The position numbers and the translations under genes were made by a program. A stretch of DNA of 64,000 bases, from assembly GCF_018324205.1 (NCBI RefSeq), contig NZ_AP023356.1:9678501-9742500 (forward strand), read 5' to 3'. Shown piece by piece: positions 23,902 through 33,551 of this stretch. The notes under the pieces are model-generated. The model saw only the letters and a list, made by a program, of their open reading frames with translations. It made no database searches and was not told the origin of the DNA. Position 1 is the stretch's first letter. Each line of letters starts with the position of its first letter. This DNA comes from Actinoplanes ianthinogenes. Its GTDB lineage: Bacteria; Actinomycetota; Actinomycetes; Mycobacteriales; Micromonosporaceae.

Positions 23902-24158
23902 ACGACCATCTGATCGTCGTCGGGGTGGACGGTTCCGAGAGCGGCCACCGCACCCTGCACGGCGGATCAGCCGCCAGAGGTGAATCGCTGCCGGCGTTCG
24001 TGCGGCACGGTAGGTTGACGGTCAGGTGTGCCGGGAAGCCTGGTCGGCGGTGTTCTTGCCGTGCCCTGGTGAAGGAGTTCCGTGACCGACACACCCTCTC
24101 GTCCGCGCCGTTTCCTGTTCGGCCGGGGCAGCTGGCCGGAGACCCGCCGCATCGGTGA
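23898..24158 (+). pseudogene. universal stress protein, N-terminal stub 2
   Basis: The frame begins MNDHLIVVGVDGSESGHRTL, a clear UspA N terminus (IVVGVDGS), but after about 25 residues continues as unrelated Arg/Cys-rich sequence and runs into the nhaA gene in another frame. The remaining 110 residues of the USP fold, including the GxxG nucleotide loop, are absent. It is therefore a truncated copy, the second USP relic within 350 bases. Confidence 0.7.
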
Positions 24159-25389
24159 CGTGCTGCGCACCGAGACCGTCGGCGGCGCGCTGTTGCTGGG
24201 CGCCGCGGTGCTGGCCCTGCTGTGGGCCAACTCGCCGTGGGCGCCCGCCTATCAGGATCTCGGCGCGTTCGCGATCGGTCCGCACGCTCTCCACCTGCAT
24301 CTGACGCTCGCCCAGTGGGCTGCCGACGGCCTGCTGGCGATCTTCTTCTTCGTCGCCGGCCTGGAGCTCAAACGCGAGTTCGTCGCCGGTGACCTGCGCG
24401 ATCCGCGCCGGGCGATCATGCCGGTCGCGGCGGCCGTCGGCGGTATGGCCGTCCCGGCGCTGGTGTACACGGCGATCAACGCCCGCGCGGCCGGCGGCGC
24501 ACTGTCCGGCTGGGCGGTGCCGACCGCCACCGACATCGCGTTCGCACTCGCCGTGCTCGGTGTCATCGCCACCCACCTGCCCGCCGCGCTCCGCACGTTC
24601 TTGCTGACCCTCGCCGTCGTCGACGACCTGCTCGCGATCGTCATCATCGCGGTGTTCTACACCAGCTCGCTGCATCTGCTGCCACTGCTGGCCGCCCTTC
24701 TCCCGCTGGGCCTGTTCGCGGTGCTGGTGCAGCGCCGGGTGCGGTCCTGGTGGCTGCTGCTGCCGCTGGCCGCGGCGACCTGGACGCTGGTGCACGCCTC
24801 CGGGATCCACGCCACCGTCGCGGGTGTGCTGCTCGGCTTCATGGTTCCGGTCGGGCGCCGCTCCCACGGGCCGGGGCCCGGCTTGGCGGAGCACTTCGAG
24901 CACCGGTGGCGGCCGCTGTCGGCCGGGGTGGCGGTGCCGGTGTTCGCGTTCTTCGCCGCCGGGGTGTCGCTGTCCGGCGCCGGCGGGCTCGCCGCCACCC
25001 TGCGCGACCCGGTGACCGTCGGCGTCGTCGCCGGACTGGTGCTCGGCAAGTGCGCCGGGGTGCTGGCCACGACCTGGGTGGTCGGGCGGGCCACCCGGGC
25101 CTCCCTCGGCGACGGGGTGAGCTGGTGGGACGTGCTCGGGCTGTCGCTGCTGGCCGGGATCGGATTCACCGTGTCGCTGCTGATCGGGGAACTGGCCTTC
25201 GGCACCGGCAGCGAGAAGGACGAGCACGCCCGCATCGGGATCCTGGCCGGGTCGCTGATCGCCGCCCTGCTGGCCGCGGCGGTCCTGCGCATCCGCAACC
25301 GACACTACCGCCGGATCTGCGCGGCCGAGGAGCTCGACTCGGACGCCGACGGCGTACCCGACGTGTACCAACAGGATTCTGTCTCGTAG
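24082..25389 (+). CDS. nhaA: Na+/H+ antiporter NhaA
   Basis: A 435-residue inner-membrane antiporter exchanging Na+ for H+. The functional aspartates are in LAVVDDLLAIVIIAVF; other family blocks are FFFVAGLELKREFVAGDLRD, VPTATDIAFALAVLGV and GIGFTVSLLIGELAF. Length is slightly above the usual 390-400 because of a hydrophilic N terminus and an acidic tail ending in an EF-hand-like SDADGVPDV. GTG 24082 follows GAAGGAGTTCC. It lies just after the USP relics and is probably transcribed from their promoter. Confidence 0.95.
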   Translation: MTDTPSRPRRFLFGRGSWPETRRIGDVLRTETVGGALLLGAAVLALLWANSPWAPAYQDLGAFAIGPHALHLHLTLAQWAADGLLAIFFFVAGLELKREFVAGDLRDPRRAIMPVAAAVGGMAVPALVYTAINARAAGGALSGWAVPTATDIAFALAVLGVIATHLPAALRTFLLTLAVVDDLLAIVIIAVFYTSSLHLLPLLAALLPLGLFAVLVQRRVRSWWLLLPLAAATWTLVHASGIHATVAGVLLGFMVPVGRRSHGPGPGLAEHFEHRWRPLSAGVAVPVFAFFAAGVSLSGAGGLAATLRDPVTVGVVAGLVLGKCAGVLATTWVVGRATRASLGDGVSWWDVLGLSLLAGIGFTVSLLIGELAFGTGSEKDEHARIGILAGSLIAALLAAAVLRIRNRHYRRICAAEELDSDADGVPDVYQQDSVS

Positions 25390-25472
25390 CCACGGCACTC
25401 CCGACTGCGGCTTTGATCGCTCCGGCGCGACGATAAGCTTTCGTCGTTGTCTCGATGCCGGGCGGAGGTCGC

Positions 25473-28400
25473 ATGGTGAGCGACGCTGAGTCGGCGCCGC
25501 AAGCACGGCCTGGAGCCCCGGGTGAGAGCGCCGCTGTCGTGCCGGACGCGGCGTGGGCGGCACGTCTGCTGGCGGAGAGCGACAACGGGATCTTCCTCGC
25601 GGACGAGGACGGTGTCGTGATCCAGGTCAACGAAGCCTGGACCAGGATCGTCGGTTTCGGGCGGGAGGGCATCCCGTACACCCCGCCCTATCCGTGGTGG
25701 CCGGACGCGGCCGAGGACCCGGCCTCGCGCGCCCGGCTGGCCGGCGCGTTGGACGACCTGCTGGGTGCCGGCAGCGGCACCTATGAGGTGCCGGTCCGTC
25801 ACCGGCTGGGCCACCCGGTGTGGGTGTCGGTCTCCGCCGCCTCGGTCTCGGATCCCGACACCGGACGGCGGCTGCTGGTGGGCACCGTCCGCGACGTCAC
25901 CGAACAGCGGGCCGTGCAGCGCCGCCAGCAACTCGCCGTCGAGCTCTCGCAACGCCTGAACGAGGCGTCGGAAGTCGACGAGGTTCTCGGGCTGCTGACC
26001 GGCACCCTCGGCGAGATGCTCGACGCCGAGGTCTATCTCGCCGACCACGACGGCGAGACGATTGCGCAGGTGATCACCGCTGGCGGGACCGTCCCTGCCT
26101 CGGCCGTCCCGTCCGAGGTGCTTGCCGGGCTGATGCTGCCGGAACCCGAGCCCCACACCGCGGACCCCTTACCGGGTGTGCAGGCACGCATCCTGACCGG
26201 CACGCGCCGGTGGCGGGTGTGGATAGCCTTCGCGCGGCAGCACCGGGTCACGGGAGAGGAGCACCTCATTCTCGGGCTGGCCGCGACAGCCGCCGGTCAG
26301 GCCCTCCAGCGCCTGGAGACCCGGGATGAACAGCGGCAGGTGACCGATCGGTTGCGGTCGGCGGTGGCGGACGCCACCGAGCAGGCGCGCGTCTGGCAGG
26401 TCGAGGCGGCCGCCCGGGCGGAGCAGATCCGTGCCGAGCGCCGGTTCCTTTCCCTGGTGGAGGCCACCAACACGGTGATCTGGTCGCGCGGCCCGGACGG
26501 CATGATCACTCAGCCGCAGCCGGCTCTCGCCGATTTCACCGGGCAACCGTGGCCGCAGCACGGGGGAACCGGCTGGCTGCGCATGGTTCACCCGGATGAC
26601 CGTGACCACGTCGCTCGGGCCTTCGGCGACGCCACCGGCAACGGCACGCCGGTCGAGGTGCGCTACCGGTTGCGCCACGCTCTCAGTGATTCCTACCGCC
26701 ACGTCGTCGGCAGGGCCGCGGCCATCCGTGACGAGCACGGCGACGTCATGGAGTGGCTGGGCACGATCACCGACGTCCACGGGCAGGTCGAGGCGGAGGA
26801 GGCGGTACGCCGGACCACCGCCATCATCGACGCGATCCTGCAGCAGGCGCCCGTCGGTATCGGATGGGCCGGCCTCGATCTGCGGCTGCGGCACGTCAAC
26901 CCGGCGCTCGCCCGGATCAACGGCCTGCCGGCCGAGGCGCATCTCGGGCAGCGTCCCTCCGATCTGTGGGGTGGGGACGGCCGGCGTATCGAGGACCTGA
27001 TGCGCACGGTGATGACGGACGGGCCGATCAACGGTGTCGAGTTCGTCGCCCCCGAGCCGGACACCGGGCTGGTACGCCATCGCGTGGCCAGCTATTTCCC
27101 GATTCGTATCGCCGGTTCGGCCGAGGACGTCGGTATCGGGTTCACCGTCGTGGACGTCACCGAACGGACTCGCCTGCTGCAGGCCCTGGGCGAGCAGCGC
27201 ACCCGGTTCCAGCGGCTGGTGGACACCGACGTCCTCGCCGTGTTCGGCGGCGTCGACGAGTCGATCACCGAGGCCAACGACGCGTTCCTCGGCATGCTGG
27301 GATACCGCCGCGCCGACCTGGAACTGGGCCGGCTGCGCTGGCCGGAACTCACCCCGCCCGGCTGGGAGGAGGCCGACCAGCGCTCGCTCGCCGAACTCGC
27401 CGCCACCGGCCGGTCGAGCGCCTTCCCGAAGGAGTACCTGCACGCCGACGGGCGACGGGTGCCGGTTCTCGTCGGCGTGGTGGCACTCGGTCACGCCCCG
27501 CTGCGGTGGCTGGCATACGCCGCCGACCTGACCGCCGAACGGTCGGCGCAGGCCGAGTCCCGGCTGTTCCAGGCCCTGGTGGAACGCACCGGTGACCTGG
27601 TCGCCGTCGCCCGGGCCGACGGATCGCTGCGCTACGTCAATCCCGCCGGCCTGCGGATGACGGACCGCGCCGCAGCGCCTGAACGGCTCACCGACCTGGT
27701 CGGCGCGCCGATGCCGAGGCCCGAGGCCGCGGACGGGCGTGCGCCGGCATCGCCGGTCGTACCGCAGCGTGCCGTTCGCGCCCTTCCCCCGGGCCGGGGC
27801 GAGACGCCCGTCGAGGTCGATCTGCAGGCGTTCAGCGTGGCCGGCGACTCCGCGGCCACGGGACACCTCGCCGTCGTGGCGCGGGACGTCACCGACCGGC
27901 AGCGGACCCTGCGTCAGGCCGAGGCCCTGGCCCGGTTCGCCAGTGCACTGAGCGCCGCCACCGATCCTGCCGACGTCACCACCGCGGTGGGTACGCTCCT
28001 GCCCGCCATAGTCGACGGTGCTTCGGCCACCTGGATCCCCGCCACCTCCGGTTCACCGGCGGCGGGTGACGACCCGATCAGCGCGACGGTGTTCACGATG
28101 CCGGTGCTGCGCGAGGGCTCTCCCGCGGGGTCGGTGCTCGTGCGCTGGACCCGGCCCGTGGAGGTCGATGCCCGGATGCGCAGCGTGCTCCGGACCGTGG
28201 CCGACCTCATCGGTCAGGCGCTGCAACGCACCGGCCTGCTGACGGCGGTCGCCGGCATGGCGACCCTCTCGGCCCGCCTCAGCGTCACCCGTACGCCCGA
28301 CGAGGCGATCACGGTGATGCTCGAGTCCGTTCCCGCCGCTCTGGGCACCACCATGTGCGGTCTGCTCGTGCGGGAGCAGGGCAACCGGCTGCGGCTGTAC

Positions 28401-29837
28401 GGGCCCGGTCTGCCGGACCCCCTCGCCGCCGCGTACACCCGCCCCGACCTCGACGATCCGCAGCCGATCGTGGAGACGCTGCGCACCGGGCAGCGGATTC
28501 TGCTGCCCGACCGGGCCGCCTTCCGTGCCCGATACCCCGGCCTGTCCGACCTGGTCGCCGAGCACGGCATCGTCAGCACCGTGGTTCTGCCCCTGCACGA
28601 CTCGCAAGGCCGCACGGTTGCCGCCCTGGGTCTGGGCTGGACGTATCCGCAGCAGTTCGCCACGGCCGACGTGACCCGGCTCGACACCGTCGCCGACGTC
28701 TGCGAACAGACGCTGGAACGGACTCGGCTGGTCGCCACCGAACACCAGCTCATCACGCGGCTGGCCACCCGCCTGCATCCGGCTTCCGCCGTCGTGCCCG
28801 ACGAACTGGACATCGCCGTACGGTATCGCCCGGCACTGTCCGGCCTCGAACTCGGCGGCGACTGGTACGACCTGATCAACCTGTCCGCGGGACGCCTGGC
28901 CGTCGTCGTCGGTGACGTGGTCGGCCACCACATCGACGCGGCAGCCGACATGGCCCAGCTGCGGACCGTCATCAACACCCTCATCCGGCTCGAGGTGCCG
29001 CTGGACGACCTGTTCGCCCGCTTCACCGCGCTGGTCGGGCGAGGCTTCTGGGGTACGGCCGTCGTGCTCGTGCTGGATCCTGCGCAACAGCGAGCCGACA
29101 TCGTCCGAGCCGGTCATCCGCACCCCGTCCTGCTCGGCCCCGGCACCACGCCGACCGCGGTCGCCACCGATCGCACCCCACCACTGGGGATGGTGACCCG
29201 GCCCATCCCGGTCACCTCGGTGCCGTTCCCCCCGGGCGCCGCCCTGCTCGCGTACACCGACGGCCTCGTCGAACGCCGCGAGGAGGACTACGACGACGGC
29301 ATCCGCGACCTGCACGCCCTCCTGGCCGGCACACCGGCCGACGCACGAGCCGACGACATCGCCGACGCCGTCCTGGCCGCGGCACTCGCCGGCGAAGACG
29401 ATCAAGCCCTCGTCATGGTCCGCCACCATCCCCGGAGGCAGGGCCAGGACACCGGCCTCCGGATCCCCTTCACCGAGCAGACCATCGCCGGGCTGCGCCG
29501 AGTCGTGCGGGACGCGGCGGAGACCGCCGGACTGACTCCGGAGCGGGCCGAGGACTTCACCATCGCGGTGTACGAGTTGCTCACCAACGCTGTCCGGCAC
29601 GGCGGCGGCCGAGGCCGGCTACGTCTGCGCCGGACGGCCACAGGCGTGGAATGCGAGGTCCAGGACGACGGGACCCACGGCGCCGACACCGAGGCCAAGG
29701 ACCGTCGTCCCGATCTGGACTCGCCGGGTGGACGCGGGCTCTGGCTGGCCGGTCATCTCGTCGACGACCTGCGCCTGAAACCGGCCCGATCCGGCGGTCT
29801 CGTCGTTTCCCTGACCATGCTGCTCGCCACACCGTGA
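25473..29837 (+). CDS. multi-PAS/GAF SpoIIE-type phosphatase with C-terminal ATPase domain
   Basis: A 1454-residue soluble signalling protein. In order: PAS (about 30-145), a GAF-like segment (150-290), three or four further PAS repeats (330-765), two GAF domains (about 790-910 and 920-1085), a SpoIIE/PP2C phosphatase (about 1105-1310; GGDWYDLINL and VVGDVVGHH metal-binding Asp, LAYTDGLVERR), and an RsbW-like HATPase (about 1325-1450; AVYELLTNAVRHGGG). It would dephosphorylate an anti-anti-sigma factor and possibly bind a sigma factor. No transmembrane span is visible. ATG 25473 follows GCGGAGGTCGC. No sigma-pathway partner is adjacent. Confidence 0.9.
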   Translation: MVSDAESAPQARPGAPGESAAVVPDAAWAARLLAESDNGIFLADEDGVVIQVNEAWTRIVGFGREGIPYTPPYPWWPDAAEDPASRARLAGALDDLLGAGSGTYEVPVRHRLGHPVWVSVSAASVSDPDTGRRLLVGTVRDVTEQRAVQRRQQLAVELSQRLNEASEVDEVLGLLTGTLGEMLDAEVYLADHDGETIAQVITAGGTVPASAVPSEVLAGLMLPEPEPHTADPLPGVQARILTGTRRWRVWIAFARQHRVTGEEHLILGLAATAAGQALQRLETRDEQRQVTDRLRSAVADATEQARVWQVEAAARAEQIRAERRFLSLVEATNTVIWSRGPDGMITQPQPALADFTGQPWPQHGGTGWLRMVHPDDRDHVARAFGDATGNGTPVEVRYRLRHALSDSYRHVVGRAAAIRDEHGDVMEWLGTITDVHGQVEAEEAVRRTTAIIDAILQQAPVGIGWAGLDLRLRHVNPALARINGLPAEAHLGQRPSDLWGGDGRRIEDLMRTVMTDGPINGVEFVAPEPDTGLVRHRVASYFPIRIAGSAEDVGIGFTVVDVTERTRLLQALGEQRTRFQRLVDTDVLAVFGGVDESITEANDAFLGMLGYRRADLELGRLRWPELTPPGWEEADQRSLAELAATGRSSAFPKEYLHADGRRVPVLVGVVALGHAPLRWLAYAADLTAERSAQAESRLFQALVERTGDLVAVARADGSLRYVNPAGLRMTDRAAAPERLTDLVGAPMPRPEAADGRAPASPVVPQRAVRALPPGRGETPVEVDLQAFSVAGDSAATGHLAVVARDVTDRQRTLRQAEALARFASALSAATDPADVTTAVGTLLPAIVDGASATWIPATSGSPAAGDDPISATVFTMPVLREGSPAGSVLVRWTRPVEVDARMRSVLRTVADLIGQALQRTGLLTAVAGMATLSARLSVTRTPDEAITVMLESVPAALGTTMCGLLVREQGNRLRLYGPGLPDPLAAAYTRPDLDDPQPIVETLRTGQRILLPDRAAFRARYPGLSDLVAEHGIVSTVVLPLHDSQGRTVAALGLGWTYPQQFATADVTRLDTVADVCEQTLERTRLVATEHQLITRLATRLHPASAVVPDELDIAVRYRPALSGLELGGDWYDLINLSAGRLAVVVGDVVGHHIDAAADMAQLRTVINTLIRLEVPLDDLFARFTALVGRGFWGTAVVLVLDPAQQRADIVRAGHPHPVLLGPGTTPTAVATDRTPPLGMVTRPIPVTSVPFPPGAALLAYTDGLVERREEDYDDGIRDLHALLAGTPADARADDIADAVLAAALAGEDDQALVMVRHHPRRQGQDTGLRIPFTEQTIAGLRRVVRDAAETAGLTPERAEDFTIAVYELLTNAVRHGGGRGRLRLRRTATGVECEVQDDGTHGADTEAKDRRPDLDSPGGRGLWLAGHLVDDLRLKPARSGGLVVSLTMLLATP

Positions 29838-29948
29838 GCTCGCCACGGCGGGTTCCCGAGACGAAGCTCACCGCATAGCAGCCGGGATCAGGGAGAACAC
29901 TCGCCCGATTCGCTCAGACGGCCAGGTGCCGCTCTGACCGAGCGGTTC

Positions 29949-30000
29949 ATCTGTCCCGTCGCTGGTCCCACCGACAGATGACGCTGCGCCGGGGACAGAT
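29949..30000. promoter_or_regulatory. three ATCTGTC half-sites upstream of the C39-like peptidase gene
   Basis: ATCTGTCCC (29949-29957), its inverse GACAGAT (29973-29979) and GGGACAGAT (29992-30000) lie within 52 bases in the otherwise empty gap 29838-30064. The outer copies are perfect 9-base inverted repeats. They may form an operator for the secreted-protein gene at 30065. Confidence 0.45.
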
Positions 30001-30064
30001 AGATATCCACGATGGACGTCGGCGGTCGCCGGACCGCCGCTAATTCGTCGAGAGGATGCCGTCG

Positions 30065-30703
30065 ATGAACCGACGCAGATTGCTGACCCTTCCCCTGCTG
30101 GGGGCGGCCGCCGCCGGGACGGGTGCGCTGAGTCTTCCCGGCGCGGCCCTCGCCGCACCGGTGAAGATCCCGCTGGTCTGGCAGACGCAGCTGCAGGACA
30201 ACTGGTGCGGGCCGGCGTCCCTGCGCATAGCGTCCTCCGCTTGGTACGACGAAGACGACATGCCCGGCCAGAGAGAGCTCGCGAACCAGATCGGCACCGA
30301 CTCGAACGGCAGCACCCGATACCAGATGCTGTACGGCACGGAATACATCTTCGGGCGGTACACCTACGAGCTCGAGGACGTCGAGGACGAGGGCGGACTG
30401 CGCAGCTCTCGCGATTTGCGCGAGGAGTTCTGGCGCCGGATCGAGAAAAGTATCAGCGAATGGACGCCGCCGATCGTGAACGTGGTGGTGCCGGCAAACA
30501 GCCGGTACAAGCCGGATGACTGGACCAACGACCACACCATCGACCACTGGTTCGTCATCTACGGCTACGAGCCCACGAACCGCATCGTCTACATCCTCGA
30601 CCCGGCTTCGACGTGGCCCGGGTACGACCCGGATCCCACGTACGGCATCCGCTTCGATTACCTGTGCCAGCTCGTGATGAAGGCATACCTGTACGCATTC
30701 TGA
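30065..30703 (+). CDS. Tat-exported papain-like (C39-type) cysteine peptidase
   Basis: A 212-residue secreted protein. The N terminus MNRRRLLTLPLLGAAAAG is a twin-arginine signal with a likely AxA cleavage at ALAA. The mature part has the nucleophile context LQDNWCGPASLRIA, followed by DHWFVIYGYEP with the catalytic His and ILDPAS with the third residue, the order of C39/papain-fold peptidases. An ATG nine bases upstream (30056) is also possible. Substrate unknown; the bacteriocin-leader role of true C39 transporters does not apply since no ABC domain is present. Confidence 0.8.
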   Translation: MNRRRLLTLPLLGAAAAGTGALSLPGAALAAPVKIPLVWQTQLQDNWCGPASLRIASSAWYDEDDMPGQRELANQIGTDSNGSTRYQMLYGTEYIFGRYTYELEDVEDEGGLRSSRDLREEFWRRIEKSISEWTPPIVNVVVPANSRYKPDDWTNDHTIDHWFVIYGYEPTNRIVYILDPASTWPGYDPDPTYGIRFDYLCQLVMKAYLYAF

Positions 30704-30760
30704 GCTTTTGAGGTCAGGCTGCGGACGCGGGAGCAACCTCGACTCCGGAAGCTCAGTAAA

Positions 30761-31774
30761 ATGACCCCGGTCGATGAGCTGGGGGTGATCGGGGTGGACG
30801 GAAAGGATCCGTGGTGGCAACGGGTCGACGAGGCGGCGCAACTTCTCGTCTCGACGGTGAACGCGGCCGCTACGAAGGCCGGCCGGGACGGCGTCTACAC
30901 GCCGCCGCCCGGCCGGCCGGTCCCCCGCCGCCCGCGCCGTCCGGCATCGTTGCGGCACCTCGCCGAGGTGATCCGTACCCATCGGATGGCACCCAGCCTG
31001 GCTGTCGACAAGGACATTGTCGGCGGCGTCCTCGCCGGTGACCTGCGATACCTGACCGATCCGGTGGCGGTGGTGGCGGTCGCTCGGGCGGCGCACCACA
31101 TCACCGGAAGCACGTTCGGCGACGACGACGTCCGGCGTCTCACCGTCGCGGTCGAGCACCTGAACATTCTGATCGCCCAGGCGAGGGAGGCCGACCTCCG
31201 TGCCCCGGCCCTGCTGCCCGTCCCGCGCGCGTCGCCTGGCCTGATCGTGAACGCCAGAGCCGTTCCCCGGCCGCCGGAGCGGCGCCGCCGGGTGCCGGTG
31301 CGCGGCGTCGTGGCGGTGGGTGCGGTGGCCGCAGTGGCAGGTGGCTTGGCGCTGACGCTTGCCTGGCCGAAGGAGGATCACGCCTGCCGGGAGGGTGCCA
31401 CCGGCGACGAGATCATCACCGACGCCTCCACGGTCTTCGACGACGACCAAGCCACCCGGCTCAGCCCCACGCTGGACTTCGACGCGATGAACGGATCCGC
31501 CCGCTACGCCAGCCATCAGGGCCGCATCTACTACTGGGGCCGGGCCGGTTCCGACGACGCCACTCCGCACGCCGGCGGCACCCGCGTCCGGTGGAGGATC
31601 GCGGACGGGCCGTGGCACAGCTGCGCGACGCCGCTGCCGCTGGCGGAACGAGGCTACGTCCACTCCCCGGCCGTCTCGACCACGATCGGCGGCCAGCCGG
31701 TGACGATCCAGGTCTGCCTCTGGCGCGACGAGCCGAACCGGGAGAACTGCACGACGGAGATAGCCACCGGCTGA
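30761..31774 (+). CDS. hypothetical single-span membrane protein
   Basis: A 337-residue protein that I cannot assign. Residues 1-170 are a cytosolic, mostly helical region (HLAEVIRTHRMAPSLAVDKD). A single membrane span is at about 188-206 (RGVVAVGAVAAVAGGLALTL), and an extracytoplasmic part of about 130 residues carries four cysteines and ends NCTTEIATG. The layout recalls a regulator whose cytosolic part controls a surface domain. ATG 30761 lacks a strong ribosome site; GTG 30794 is an alternative. It lies between two secreted-protein genes on the same strand. Confidence 0.6.
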   Translation: MTPVDELGVIGVDGKDPWWQRVDEAAQLLVSTVNAAATKAGRDGVYTPPPGRPVPRRPRRPASLRHLAEVIRTHRMAPSLAVDKDIVGGVLAGDLRYLTDPVAVVAVARAAHHITGSTFGDDDVRRLTVAVEHLNILIAQAREADLRAPALLPVPRASPGLIVNARAVPRPPERRRRVPVRGVVAVGAVAAVAGGLALTLAWPKEDHACREGATGDEIITDASTVFDDDQATRLSPTLDFDAMNGSARYASHQGRIYYWGRAGSDDATPHAGGTRVRWRIADGPWHSCATPLPLAERGYVHSPAVSTTIGGQPVTIQVCLWRDEPNRENCTTEIATG

Positions 31775-31885
31775 TCCAGGCGTCGATCACAGCCGGATCG
31801 AACCGGGCGGTACGAGCCATGTGGCCCTTGCCGACCACGGGAACGCCTTGTTTGCCTCGGAGGGGTCAACCCGAGGGAGGTCGTC

Positions 31886-33475
31886 ATGAGACCGTCCAGT
31901 GCTACCCCGCCCCTGCGCCGTCTACTCTTCATGGCCGCCGTCTGCCTGGTGACCGCCGGCCCTGCCGCCTTCGTCCCGGCGGCGGCCGCTGCGGCCGCCG
32001 CGCCGGGAAGCTTCACCGGATCCGGCTTCGACGCCTGCACCGCCCCGTCCAACACCACGATGGACGCGTGGCTCGCGTCACCCTACCGAGCCATCGGCAT
32101 CTACTTCGGCGGCAACAACCGCGGCTGTACCCAGCCCAACCTCACCGCCGACTGGGTCACCCGCCAGCAGGCCGGCGGGTGGCACCTGCTGCCGCTCTAC
32201 CTCGGCCCGCAAGCGTCCTGCACCACCTCCACCAAGCCGAACCGGATCGACAACACCCAGGCCGCGGCGCAGGGCCGGGCCACCGCCGACGACGCGGCCG
32301 CTCAGGCGACCGCGCTGGGGCTGGGACCGCAGAGCATGCTGATCTACGACATGGAGGCCTATCGCACCGATGACACCGTATGCCGCAGCGGCGTACTCGC
32401 CTTCATGAGCGCCTGGACCGCCCGGCTGCACGACCGGGGCTACCTGTCCGGCTTCTACAGCAGCATGGGTTCCGGTGTGGCCGACCAGGTCGCCAACTAC
32501 AACACCAGCGGATATGTGCGGCCCGACTACCTCGACTTCGCCCGGTGGGACGGCGTGGCAACCGTCTCCGACCCGGCGATCCCGGCCGCCTACTGGTCGC
32601 CGCAGCGGCGGATCAAGCAGTACCGCGGCGACCACACCGAGACGTACGGCGGCGTCACCATCAACATCGACAACGATTACGCCGACGTCGCGCCACTGCC
32701 CTCCGCTCAGTTCGCCGATTTCACCGGGAACGGCTGGTCCGACGTGATCGCCCGGCTCACCGGCAACGGCAGCCTGGTCCTCTATCCGGGAAACGGCACC
32801 TACGTCGACACCGGCGCACCCGTCACCGTCGGCACCGGCGGATGGAACGCGATGAACGCGCTCCTGCGCATCGGCGACCTCAACGGCGACGGCCACGAGG
32901 ACCTCGTCGCCCGGCAGGCTTCGGACGGGGTCCTGTGGTTCTATCCCGGCACCGGATCCGGGTTCGGCGCCCGCAAGCAGATCGGCACCGGCTGGAACAG
33001 CATGCGCGAGCTCACCGCGATCGGCGACTTCGACCGCGACGGCCATCCCGATCTGCTCGCCGCACAGACCAGCGACAAGGCCCTGTACGTCTACCCGGGC
33101 CGCGCCGACGCGACCCTGGGCCCCCGAGTGCAGGTCGGCACCGGCGGCTGGGACACCATGAGCGAGCTCGCCGGTGTCGGTGACTTCGACCGCGACGGCT
33201 GGTCCGACCTGATCGCCCGGCTCACCTCCACCGGCGCCCTCTACCTCTATCCCGGACGCTCCGGTGGCTTCGCCGCCCGCCGCCAGATCGGCACCGGCTG
33301 GAACAGCATGCGCGACCTGCTCGGCGTCGGCGACTTCAACCGCGACGGCCACCTCGACCTGGCGGCCGTGACCGTCTCCAGCAACGTTCTCTACCTCTAC
33401 CCGGGCAACGGCACCACGCTGCTGCCGCGCATCCAGGCGGCCACCGGCTTCTCCGGACGCACGCCGTTGCTGTGA
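31886..33475 (+). CDS. secreted DUF1906 glycoside-hydrolase-like protein with FG-GAP/VCBS repeats
   Basis: A 529-residue secreted protein. The signal peptide is about 1-39. Residues 45-265 match DUF1906 (Rv2525c-like TIM barrel related to peptidoglycan hydrolases): GSGFDACTAPSNTTMDAWLA, YFGGNNRGC, LIYDMEAYR, and GVTINIDNDYADV at the end. Residues 270-520 contain about five FG-GAP-type repeats with D-x-N/D-x-D-G Ca2+ loops (GDLNGDGHEDLVAR, GDFDRDGHPDLLA, GDFDRDGWSDLIAR, GDFNRDGHLDLAA), a beta propeller for surface binding. ATG 31886 follows GGGAGGTCGTC. A strong hairpin ends the gene. Confidence 0.9.
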   Translation: MRPSSATPPLRRLLFMAAVCLVTAGPAAFVPAAAAAAAAPGSFTGSGFDACTAPSNTTMDAWLASPYRAIGIYFGGNNRGCTQPNLTADWVTRQQAGGWHLLPLYLGPQASCTTSTKPNRIDNTQAAAQGRATADDAAAQATALGLGPQSMLIYDMEAYRTDDTVCRSGVLAFMSAWTARLHDRGYLSGFYSSMGSGVADQVANYNTSGYVRPDYLDFARWDGVATVSDPAIPAAYWSPQRRIKQYRGDHTETYGGVTINIDNDYADVAPLPSAQFADFTGNGWSDVIARLTGNGSLVLYPGNGTYVDTGAPVTVGTGGWNAMNALLRIGDLNGDGHEDLVARQASDGVLWFYPGTGSGFGARKQIGTGWNSMRELTAIGDFDRDGHPDLLAAQTSDKALYVYPGRADATLGPRVQVGTGGWDTMSELAGVGDFDRDGWSDLIARLTSTGALYLYPGRSGGFAARRQIGTGWNSMRDLLGVGDFNRDGHLDLAAVTVSSNVLYLYPGNGTTLLPRIQAATGFSGRTPLL

Positions 33476-33478
33476 AGC

Positions 33479-33511
33479 CACATCCCCAGCCCGACCCGGG
33501 CTGGGGATGTG
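33479..33511 (+). terminator. 15-bp perfect stem-loop terminator
   Basis: CACATCCCCAGCCCG pairs perfectly with CGGGCTGGGGATGTG around an ACC loop, starting 4 bases after the DUF1906 stop codon. It is the cleanest terminator-like structure in the window. Confidence 0.85.
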
Positions 33512-33551
33512 CCACCAGTAGACAAGTAGCCGATGAGCGGGCGCATGCCAA

